Shown in pieces: positions 10,303-20,500 of a DNA stretch of 33,387 bases. Position numbers and translations under genes: made by a program. A model generated the notes under the pieces. That model was not told where the DNA came from and ran no database searches. It saw nothing but the letters and a program-made list of their open reading frames with translations. The stretch is from contig JAQGDQ010000030.1 in the NCBI GenBank assembly GCA_030141605.1, positions 963,171-996,557 on the forward strand. Direction: 5' to 3'. The stretch comes from Tubiluchus corallicola. Lineage: Eukaryota > Priapulida > Priapulimorpha > Priapulimorphida > Tubiluchidae. Position 1 is the first letter of the stretch. Every line of letters starts with the position of its first letter.

Positions 10303-11216
10303 TACTTTCCCTTCTCGAAGTCAACAATAAAGTTTCTCTCGCCACAGGTGGAAAAACCGCTGCTACAAAGTACCAGCCCTATGGTAGGTATAAGATAAAT
10401 ATACGCATATCTAACAGAAGTTAAATGCGTGATTAAGATAGCGCGTAGTACAAGTTAGTACACAAGAAATGCGCAGAAAGGTCTGGGTGGAGCCAAGGTC
10501 AAGTGGAAAAAATTAAAAGTTTGAATGGCTTACAAATGCGAATTTAAACTCAGCGCCGCGCTTGGTTTGAGCGCCGAACATGGCTATGTCCTTAACAGAA
10601 GTAACAACACGCGAGACAGTTTTTAATTTATTTTATTCATTTTATACATACCAATTGGTAAAATACAGTGTATAGTAAAAACAACTAAATAAAATAGGTT
10701 GACAAAAAAGCATGAAAATGCAAGTTTTACAAGAGTGTGGTAGAGACACCGTGGCCTACTACTCGCCTGGGGGCATAAAAAACCTGCAGTTTAATACACT
10801 AGTTTCCTTCCTGGTATGACATGACTATGCTGAGGTTTTTGTGCTATTTAGCATTGGCTGTTAGGAGTGAAAATTTGATAGTTTATGTCACCTAGTAGGT
10901 GGTATAATAAGATGTAATTACATTTTATTACAATAGCTGTACAAACAGAATTAATTTTTACAAACTCGAAGCATGCGCGGCTGTCATTCCGTAACAGGCC
11001 TACACTGGCGACATGTGTTTCAATTCACACACAACTCAAACATTTTAGATAGTTTGCCTGATGGTAAATATATTTGCATCAGTGAACAAAATACATATAA
11101 TCAAGGACATTCATCTTTTAATATGTTATCTATGCTCACACGAAGCCACATCACGTCTTCTTGTTTAGCACAGCCAGTTGTATTGGATGCATGTGACTGA
11201 GCAGACCACTGAGAAA
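10303..11216. promoter_or_regulatory. Shared intergenic region between divergent ApeC genes A and B
   Basis: 914 bp separate the start codons of the two head-to-head genes and must hold both 5' UTRs and core promoters. A small CpG-bearing patch (about 10540-10615, with GCGCCGCGC and GAGCGCCGAAC) stands out from the AT-rich flanks. A second non-AT patch is at 10740-10785. I could not assign a TATA box or initiator with confidence; the short open frame at 10973-11200 has no recognisable content. Confidence 0.5.
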
Positions 11217-11727
11217 ATGAAGCAACTGATGATTTTGGGCTTTTTGCTAGGAGTTGGTAAGTCATCAACCAGTAAGATGAAATATGTTTATCATTATTAA
11301 CTACTGAAAAGTTGTGTTATATTTTTTGACAGATTTTGCAATAATTCCTTATCCTTCGCAAACAGCCAGGAATTTACACTTGCACTTAAAATATAAAAGC
11401 TGTTATATTTTTTTAGAAATCTGCTTCTTTAATTGAGACAGCAGATTGTCAATTTTCGTAAATATTTGTTACACAGGTGAATCAAACATTAACTTACTGT
11501 GACAACGTAGAAGACCTACAACTAATTTATACATTCAGTTATACGTTAGTTTAAAAGGTAAAATACGAAAAAGTTGCAAAGTATTTCTAGAATGCGGCGC
11601 ACTTAGTATTAGTAATTATTGCATTAATGACAAGACAAAGGTTTTTAATTACCACACGGACACTGAACAGCTACCTTTGTTATCGTTACAAAAAATCTTG
11701 ATAATTATACAGTATACGAAAAGGTGG

Positions 11728-11799
<72 letters not shown>

Positions 11800-14329
11800 C
11801 ATATTAATGATTTTAATTTGTGATGTTTTGCAGCACAATCACAAATCCTACCTAAAACAAAATGGCCAAAAGGTTCCTACGGGCTGACAAAATCAGACTC
11901 GGGATGTCCGGCGGGATACGACTCCTGGAAAGAGGGAATCCGGTACCACGACACTGAACCGCTGTTTCCCTCCAATGACTGGAGCATTCCACTCAACTTT
12001 TACGGCTATTACGGAAAGGTTTGACATTTCTCATGAACAAGTTGCAAAGCAATACATTTAAATAGTACAGCAAAGCAACACGAAAATAGGCTACGTAAGG
12101 TAAAGTATAATAAGGTAACATGAGGTAAGGTGAGGTAAAGTGAGATGAGGTGAAGTGAAGTGAGGTGAGGTGAGACGAAATGAGGTGAGATGAGGCTGGA
12201 GGATGTGAAATGTGGTGAAGTAATATATACTTTAAGTTAATATGAGGTAAAGTAAAATAAGGTAAGGTAAGGTAAGGTAAGGTAAGGTAAGGTAAGGTAA
12301 GGTAAGGTTTACAAGGTAAAGTAAAATAAGGTAAGGTAAGGTAAGGTAAAGCAACGCAAAGTATGGTAAAATAAGATAACGTAAAATAACCTAAGATGAA
12401 GCAATGTAATGTGTCGCAAAACAGCCATATTATGCTTACAGCGGTATCATTATGTAGCATTGCTTATCATTTCAGTACAGTCGTTATACATAACGTACAC
12501 AACATGGCAGACATGGCATGATGTAATATGACACGAAATTGACATGAGATAACATGATGTTGAGAAGTCGAACATAACACGATTTGACCTTACATGACGT
12601 AGTAATTGTAAATATCAAACAGAGAAAAATTGAAAATCACAGACATTTGATATACCGAACATTATGTAATATATCCAAATACGGTGTGATGTAAGATAGC
12701 GAAAAGCAACAGAATGGAACTTAACGTAAGCAAGCATAATGTAAAGCACAACAAAACACCATGACATAACATACCCCGACACTTGCATAAGATAATATAT
12801 TGTAACGTACCATAAATCAATAATGTCATGTTTAAATAAATCATAATTCTAATTTTTCTTTTTCTCACTTATTCTTATTTTAGAACGATATGGAACAGCA
12901 CTTTTGTATGAAAATTATAGATGATGGTGTAGAAGAGACAGAGGGTGAAGACTGGCCTGAAGGCGTCTATTGCATCTTTAAAGCACAGGATAGAAACTGT
13001 CCACCAGGTTTCGAAGAACCTGGTTATATAAAAATTGACGATCATGGCAAAAATAATCAGGTTTAAATGTTAATGTTTTCAAGATTCTAAACTAACACAC
13101 AAGACAGGATTATGTTTAAACACGAGTTGTTAAAAGCAGCAATACGTTTATTCTGAAGCACCGAGTTTCAGTACATGTAATATACAGTAATTCTCTATTA
13201 TAGCACTTAATTACTATTTCTTGGCAAGTTTTTTAAATACAATTTTTTAAGAAGAGAATATACTACTTATGCTTCCTCAAGAACTAGTTTGATTTCTAAA
13301 GCATTCAATATTGTAAATTTAATTTCTCCATTGTTTACGCGATTCATATGTACATCGCCTGTTTCAACTGCATCCATACCAGTCTTCTTTTAATACCAGG
13401 TTTGGGGTGATGTTCCTGATGGCGTATATACAGATGACACTTTGTTACGTTACTGCTGCAGAGACGACGGCTTCACATCAAATCCAATAAAGCTTCCAAA
13501 AGATACAAATTTCTTTCTTTTCCGCCATGCTGAGGTTTGTCAAGAGGTAAACAGTAAACAATAAACAACAAACAGAAGCACAGATTATCTAACCTGCTAG
13601 GTTTTTTATTGAGCCGCTTCCGGATGGGGAGGTTCTGTTAACACATACGTGCGCAATGTTTTGAAGTTTCTTTAAAAAACACTCGCAAGACAGAAAATAT
13701 ATTGCCACAATGAATAGTTGCTAATTCTCCTACATATGCCAACCAAGACACAAAGAAGACTAGAAGAAATTTTAGGAATAAGGTACACTGTGCAAATGAA
13801 CAACTTTTTGAGAACAAGTCAGTACGTAGGATTGACGTTTTTTACTAATATAATATTTGCTCCTATCTCATAAGTCATAAGTGCTGTGAAAGGCAAGAGA
13901 TCACAACACTTTTTCTTAGCTGAGACATGATTAATTTAATAAAGTTTTAGCTATTCGCTCATTTAGTTCAAATCATTAGGTCGCCTAGTAAGTTTAGAAT
14001 GCCCTTCAACGTTTTCGTATTAATTAGGGTCATTGCTGGAACTTAAAATGCTAGTTTTTCGATGTATTCAACTGCCTATAATACCCGAGTTAGCTGAATA
14101 TAGACGCATATAAATCACAGTGACAGCACACAAAAACAACATGAACAGGTATTTTAACGAACCATATTTTTGATAGGTGGATGGAATGAGCGTCATGGAT
14201 CAATGGTTCTATTGGGACTGCACTGACTGGTTTCCCAACAATGAAGCCGGATTTTCATGGACTATTCCCAAATGTGAAGTCGGAAGAAATGTGAAAATAC
14301 ACTACTGCTACTACTGGAATCTTCTTTGA
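11217..14329 (+). CDS. Secreted single-domain ApeC (apextrin C-terminal) protein, gene B
   Basis: Spliced plus-strand CDS of 702 nt (233 aa): exons 11217-11256, 11834-12018, 12884-13060, 13400-13546, 14177-14329, stop TGA at 14327-14329. The signal peptide is MKQLMILGFLLGVAQS. The ApeC domain follows: WPKGSYGLTKSDSGCP, YHDTE, FCMK, WPEGVYCIFKA, CPPGFEEPG, PDGVYTDDTLLRYCCRDDG, NPIKLP, CQEVDGM, FSWTIP and terminal IHYCYYWNLL. Intron phases are 1, 0, 0, 0; all are GT-AG, though two donors (AAAG|GTTTGA, TCAG|GTTTAA) are weak. It lacks any N-terminal partner domain. Known ApeC proteins of invertebrates include peptidoglycan-binding immune effectors; applying that here is inference. It is the same length as gene A and keeps the cysteine pattern, so the two are paralogues, most simply from an inverted duplication. 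AATAAA at 14860-14865 is a possible poly(A) signal. Confidence 0.95.
11730..11797. repeat. (TA)n microsatellite, ~34 units
   Basis: Uninterrupted TA repeat in intron 1 of gene B, about 36 bases upstream of the exon 2 acceptor (11834). Confidence 0.97.
12095..12400 (+). repeat. (GGTAA)n satellite-like array in intron 2 of ApeC gene B
   Basis: A pentamer array with a perfect core of nine GGTAA units (12261-12305) and a second run of four (12330-12349), inside a longer degenerate GGTGA/GGTAA/GATGA region. Read on the sense strand it is a chain of AAGGTAAG, i.e. repeated copies of the consensus 5' splice site. The long minus-strand frame (TLPYLTLPYFTLP) is a translation of it and not a gene. Confidence 0.93.
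12401..12883 (+). other. Remainder of intron 2 of ApeC gene B
   Basis: AT-rich with loosely recurring GTAA, CATAA and ACATGA words, apparently a strongly decayed extension of the pentamer array, ending in a good polypyrimidine tract before the TAG acceptor at 12881-12883. No gene seen. The other gene B introns (11257-11833, 13061-13399, 13547-14176) show nothing beyond the TA repeat. Confidence 0.6.
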
Positions 14330-14903
14330 TTACGTCACTTGATTTTTATTTTGTTAACACTAAATGCTGCGAAATAACGGCACAAAAAATTGTAACGGCG
14401 ATTATATTTAGCAATGTCTTGTTTGCTGTTTATAGGCCTAATTTTTTACTGATTCATGTATTCTACACAAGTAACGAATTTAATATATGATTCGAAAAAA
14501 TTCAGGTACATCATTATGCTTTTGAAGATGGAAGAAATGTGAAAATGCACTACTGCTACTACTGGAATCTTCTTTGATTACGTCACTCGATTTTTATTTT
14601 TTGTTACCACTGAATGCTGTGAAATAATGGCACAAAAATTGGAACGCTAATGAAGATTAAATTTTGCCACGAATTTGTTTGCAGTTTATAGGCCTAATTC
14701 ATTGATTCCTGAACGTTACACAGGTAGTTAGTTTCAAAGATGTTTACAATTCCCCCCCACAATTTAAATGCCCTAACCCTAAACGGCTTCACGAACTACT
14801 TTCTTGTGTGTGTGTGTGTGTGTGTGGGGGGGGTGATTGTAAACTTCAGCAATTAAAATAATAAATGATTAGAAAAATGCAGGTACATCATTATGCTTTT
14901 GAC
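14282..14903 (+). repeat. Tandem duplication of the 3' end of ApeC gene B
   Basis: A 248-bp unit (14282-14529), running from the last ~15 codons of gene B through its 3' UTR, is repeated from 14530. Shared blocks are GGAAGAAATGTGAAAAT, CTACTACTGGAATC, the stop codon and TTATAGGCCTAATT. Copy 2 again encodes GRNVKMHYCYYWNLL and a stop, with few substitutions, so the event looks fairly recent. Copy 2 is longer because an inverted-repeat element (14742-14844) interrupts it. The unit ends with CAGGTACATCATTATGCTTTTGA, split here as CAGGTACATCATTATG plus CTTTTGA, found before copy 2 and again at about 14880-14902. Confidence 0.92.
14742..14844. mobile_element. Small inverted-repeat (MITE-like) element, 103 bp
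   Basis: Ends GTTTACAATTCCCCCCC and, inverted, GTTTACAATCACCCCCC. The interior has CAATTTAAATGCCCTAACC and a (TG)n run. It interrupts the second copy of the duplicated gene B tail, which shows it is an insertion. It aligns along its length, in reverse orientation, with the element at 28898-29003. No target-site duplication is obvious and there is no coding capacity. Confidence 0.7.
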
Positions 14904-17510
14904 AATTTTAACGGTTTTGACAATTTTCAAATTCGGCACTAACGTCACTTACTCACTATTTACTCATACGGCTATTACTTCTCCTGCATTCCATGCTCAA
15001 TATAGATGGTCGACACTATACGGCAATGCATATTTAAAGTACATTGTATAGTTTAAGGGTGTCTTCAACCACAAGCTACAAAATTACAAAATGAACAGTA
15101 TAGTAAGGAATTTTACTAGCAATTGATAAAACGATTTTGAAAAATGCATGATTGGACCAAAAACTTCAAATTTATAGTGCTTTTAAAAAGTTATAAAAGC
15201 GGAATAGGCTCAAAAATTAAAGCTGTGAAATGCGAAGTGCGCCAGAAGCTGTGATATAGTTATACCCTTAATAAACAACCATGCAACATTCTTGAAGAAA
15301 TATTGAAAGCTATCGATCATTACCCCGGTTCAGCATTACAAAACATGCAATAAGCCGACAAGTACAGATTGATACCACGGTTAATTTAGAATTACAGAAC
15401 GCTATGGATAGTACTTGAGGGCAATATAATTATTATTATAGTAGTTGTATGACAAGTAGACGGTATATCCCAGGCAATATATTTTGCAAATATTAAGACA
15501 ATAATAATGAAAATGTGGACTTGTCACGATATTGTGCCAATATTTTTTCTCCATAGTGCTACAATGTTTTTCCAACATTATAATATCAAACAGTACACCT
15601 ATTATAATAGCATAATTTTATCTAGGCCACATTAAGCTTCTGCAACTGGCATCTACCTCTTGTGCCATGCCTAGTTACCTGTCAAGTTCGGCTACTATAA
15701 GGTGGCGACATTAGTTTAACGAAAACTGCTATGGCAAAACCACAGAACTGTAGAAAAATTGTTTACGAACATAGTTTATTTTACCAATTAGTTGTGCCAG
15801 ATCGATTACATTTTAGTGTGCGTTAACAGTTAACATCTGCTTACTTAGTGTTGCTGGCGGCGTGCGTAGCCGACGAGCTTCGCCGTGTCTAATATCGCTA
15901 AGATCTGCCATGTTGGCGTCAAAATGGAAACGTGCGTGAAATATTAAAGTGGTAGATCTAATGCCAATGGTACTTTGTTCGGTGAGCACACGAAAAGTAA
16001 AAAAGTTTTTATAATACCTTTGTAGTTTGGAATACTGATAAATATTTTGGACTTAACGTTAACGACTGCAACTGTGCGTAATCAGATTCATTTTATTTTC
16101 CCTTTTGTACATACCACACCTATACTTTTTACTAGTTATTACTAAATAAATTAAAAAATACAATTCAGGGGAAGGGTGGCGAAAAACTAAATAGTTATTT
16201 AAATCAGCCACCCTTATAGGCTGCCCACTGCTATAGCTTAGGTGGCCGCTTTCCACGAGCCTTTACGACCTGCTGTTAGATACCTAAAATATTTACATTA
16301 ATTTTTTTTCATTTTTGCAAATATCTGTGAAAAGGTACTAGACTATTATTGTTACATGTAATGATGTATTACCATAGTTAGTGAATTCAGCTTTGTCATA
16401 ATAATTTTTTTTGGAAACATTTCAGTGGCATTCGACACTATTGGTGCCTATCTGGACCTAATCATCTTTTACTTATTGAGTAATCGGCCTGATAAATGCT
16501 TAACAAGAAGAAGCATAAAGCATGGGTTTCAGTAAATAGTTCAACAATTTTTCCTTGTTACAGTTATTCCATCAGCACGTCTTAAAGGGTTGCTGGTTTT
16601 TTAGTCTAGTTCTTAAAATGTCATGTTTTGTATGTATCCAGTTTGCTACCTATTTGGCTGCCTGATGGCACCGTATGTTTCTGTTAGCTATGTATTATGG
16701 CATCTTATAGTTAGTGGTATCGGTAGAAAATGTATACCATGATGCTTAGTTAGAGACAGGTAGCATCACCCAACAGCCAATACTTTACATGACAAAAGTA
16801 ACTGGATTTTTTTAGCCATTTTTGTAATGCTTAATTAGATCAGAATTATTATTTGCAGGATTGACGTGAAGGATACAAAGTGTGACTAATTCTTAAATTT
16901 GATGCACTTAATGAGGCTATAAGGAAAAAGATGGTAAACTAATTGCTGACATCCATGTTATAATACTATTCACTGGGACATTTTTACAGCAATAAATCAT
17001 AGGCACATATTATATTTATAGTCTACTATAACCAGTACAGAAGATTTCTCATAAAGTGCAAACTTAGTAAACAGAATTATGTAATCAAAGTCTCACCAAA
17101 AATTTGTTATTAAAGAGAAAGATGAGGTAAGTAAATAAGTAAGAAAAAGGTGTTAAGTTATCATTAAACTGAAGCGTTGCAAAACGAGCAGTCATAAAGG
17201 GATTCTTCTCCACACTGGACTGCAGATATATATTCACTGGTCAATGTGGTTTAATATAGTCAGTATTTAGTTGCCACACATGCATTCAAATGCTACACAT
17301 CTTTTAAGAAAATCTGCTAACCTTCTTTCTTATTTGTTTCGTTCTGCTGTAGGATGCTGAAGAAAATTGCATATTGATGCTTTTAGAGAGAAGTTCAATG
17401 CGAATGAACTGATAAACGGAGCTGTTTGTTCCTGTTAGACGAATGAAGAAGTTTGATGCTTTCAGGCTTATTGGTTACAGAAGTTGCAGTTTTTTATCCT
17501 TTGTTTAGCT
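14904..17510. other. Intergenic region between ApeC gene B and POMT2
   Basis: No splice-supported exon or RNA gene was recognised. A CpG-containing patch at about 15845-15945 (GGCGGCGTGCGTAGCCGACG, then GCCATGTTGGCG) stands out and could be the POMT2 promoter or a non-coding first exon. A stretch at 16150-16270 is also less AT-rich and may be a repeat fragment; its 65-aa minus-strand frame has no family motif. Confidence 0.5.
15845..15945 (+). promoter_or_regulatory. CpG-rich patch, candidate upstream promoter of POMT2
   Basis: Several CpGs cluster in about 100 bases (GGCGGCGTGCG, CCGACGAGCTTCGCCG, GTTGGCGTC, AACGTGCG) amid AT-rich sequence, 1.6 kb upstream of the POMT2 start codon. GCCATGTT resembles a reversed AAGATGGC-type site common in housekeeping promoters. 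Placement is suggestive only; an intron in the 5' UTR would be needed to link it. Confidence 0.3.
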
Positions 17511-20500
17511 ATGGCTAAATGCCCTGCTTTTCAAACAACCATTAAACATTTGTGTAAATATAATGTTGGACTGCTTTGGTGGCTGGCAGTTTTCTGCACT
17601 TCTGTTATCAGTTTTTTATCTCGTCTGTATAATATACATCGGCCAAATCATGTTTGGTAAGTCACATGATCTACTAGCTACTTCATTTTGCTGAGCAATT
17701 ATATAGGTATTTCTCCTTTTTAATTAGGATGATTTTAGTTATTACGCTGCGAGTTCTTAAATTATAGATAATTTTAAGGGATTGAGTTCATATTATACTC
17801 GGCAGTTATAAGTGTGTTAATTGGCTCAAATTATTTCTTTTTATATATAAGATTTGCAAAGTAGAAAAAGAGGAAGATGTTTGTTCTTTGTAACTAGTGT
17901 GAATAATCAAATTGATATTTAGTAACCAACTTATTTTTTTACATTTAATTTTGATTCATTGAATTTTAACACATTTATCCTAAGCTATTATTCAAGCAAA
18001 CGATGGTGTAGGAGAACGATGTGTGGCAAACGCTCCGATGAACTTTTAAATTCTGTCACTTTTTCAGCTGGGATGAAACTCACTTTGGCAAGTTTGCTAA
18101 TTGGTACATCAACAGAACATTCTTCTTTGATGTACATCCACCTCTTGGGAAGATGCTAATTGGAATGGTCGGAGCTGTGAATAGCTATAATGGCACCTTC
18201 CCTTTTGAGCATCCTGGAGATGAATTTGTTAATGTGCCTTACATTGAAATGAGATTAGTGAGTTCACTTCCTTGTTTAATTGTTGCAGCATATATTTAAT
18301 TGTTAATTGAGCTTTTACTGAATTACATTTTCTATTTTTTTTATTTCGTTTACCAGATGTGATCTATGGCCATTTGCAACAACTTTTTCTTATTATACTT
18401 TTCATATTTATCTGTTATTTAAAGATTAGCTAATCTATGAATAACTGAATGTAGGCTCTTAGTCTTAAATTAAATCTACTTTTCTTGAAATTATTTACCC
18501 ATATTGACAAAGTGAGTAGTTTTTAAGTTTGACAATGCCACAAATGAGTTGAAACACGATCGAAAAAATTACTCAATTATCCTAACCTTACATTGCCTTC
18601 CAATTGCTGTTCTTGTCTTTTCTGGCACTTTGTATTGTGTTAGATTTTCAGCCTTGCTACGTTCTCACAGTGCCACAGTTCCTAAGAAATCTAATCATGA
18701 CTTAGTTCATGTTTATGAGTGTGACACATTTCATCTTTCTTTTTTATACGAAGTTATAGCTTTACTAGATTTTTGTACACCACTTTGCTGTGTTGGCTGT
18801 GTGACTGACGGTGTTACTTTCAATTTGCTTATGGCCAGTTTGCATTGAATAGTTTAATGTTGCGGCAGTTGTGATTAGTCTTTGAAAATCTTATAGTAAA
18901 GTGTTTTTTCTTCCGTGGTAAATTCATCAAAGAGCTGCTATTTTTCATGGTTTTAAGAACAAACTTTTGTTGCAGTTAGTTATCATTTATGCTAAATCAA
19001 GCTCACTAAACAAATTAATGGCTTGTTCACTTAAGTTTCATTTAGCTCCTCAAATGTTACTCTCTACATTTGTACTTATGGAAAAAGTTTTGGCAAAGTA
19101 GTTAAATTTACAATGAATTTGTTATTTTTCTTTTTATGCATGAAATGCATCAGTAGCTACAGGTACTTTTCCTTGTTTGGGCAAGTAATTGCACTTATTT
19201 AAATACTACTGTAAAGAAAATGTTGATGCTACATGTATGTTACCTTATACTTTTTACTGACTGAGTGTATTGTATAACAAATGTAAAGCTGAGTATGTAA
19301 CGTTATGTAGTCTCGAGTAATTGTTTAAACTGTAATTTACATGTATATATCAGCTGGTGCAGCTCAACGGCAGCATGCTCACTTCCCATCCAGAAGATCG
19401 AGGGTTCCATTTCCCGATCGAGGCATACCAAACACTTAAAATGGTACCACTGGTTCTTCAACAAAGCACGGGTGTTTATCGAAGTAACATGCGGGTAATA
19501 ATAATCAGACACGCCTTGGAAATTAGTATTGAATTACTTAAAGTGTTATCCCAGGACTACGTCCTAAAGGAAATTATTTTTATTATTCAGTAAACTTTGT
19601 TTTTTGCTGTGATTTACGTTTTCAAATAAAGCAGTTAGAGTTCTGCCGTTGTTGCTAGAGTCATTCTGCTCAGATGCAGTCTTGTTTCAGATGTGCTGCA
19701 TTCTTGGTTCCTTCCTGCCAATATTTGCATTTCTCTCAGTATGGGAACTAACTCTTTCACTACAGGCTGCCATTATATCATCCATTTTATTTCTGACAGG
19801 TAGACACTATTCTATATGTTTTTCTTTGACCATTCATAACTCTTTTTTCAAGATTTTTCGACAAATTAAGTTACCCCGTTCAAATTTTTCTAATACCCAT
19901 TTATTGATTTTGTAGTTTTGAAAATAAATGAAATTTTAATGTATGTTTTTATGGAAACTTTTTATACATTACATTATAACTTTTTAATTCTGTGCAATGT
20001 TTGCACTTGTATCTATTTGTATCTATTTTTTGACTTATTTGTCACAAATAGTAGCATATGTTTTACATTATACCTGATTTCTGGAAAATGTAATGTAATA
20101 TTTTCAGATTTGTTTGTTTCCGAGTGAAATTTTTTAACTATCACACTTTGGCACAATACGATATATTATGTATAAACAATCTTAGCAGTGCTAAAATAGA
20201 GAGGACAAGTGGCAAGAAATGTTTTGTAGAAAGAGGAGGAAATTAGATTTTGTTAGATTTTGTCTGACCAAATATAACATACATTAAGTGCAAACTAGTG
20301 AAGGTGCACATTGTTATGTAGGCAAAGTTTGACAGTAAGCCATAATTAATAATTTAATTCTACGTGCAGCATTGTCAAATCAAGACTTGTTTACCTAATA
20401 GAAACCAGCATAATTTCAACATATGGCAACATTTATTTCAGACACTGCTAATCTCACTATATCAAGGTTTATTTTACTGGATCCGATTCTCTTGTTCTTT

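Noticed and set aside
11993-12460. 155-aa minus-strand ORF with TLPYLTLPY repeats
   Set aside because: It is antisense to exon 2 and intron 2 of ApeC gene B and comes from the GGTAA array.
16059-16256. 65-aa minus-strand ORF in the intergenic region
   Set aside because: No recognisable domain; the surrounding sequence looks like an unidentified repeat fragment.
19353-19430. Functional tRNA gene
   Set aside because: The anticodon loop lacks T33, the B box is altered and no convincing acceptor stem closes it.
19303-19593. Overlapping ORFs on both strands in POMT2 intron 2
   Set aside because: They fall on the tRNA-derived repeat; splicing them in would break the POMT2 reading frame.
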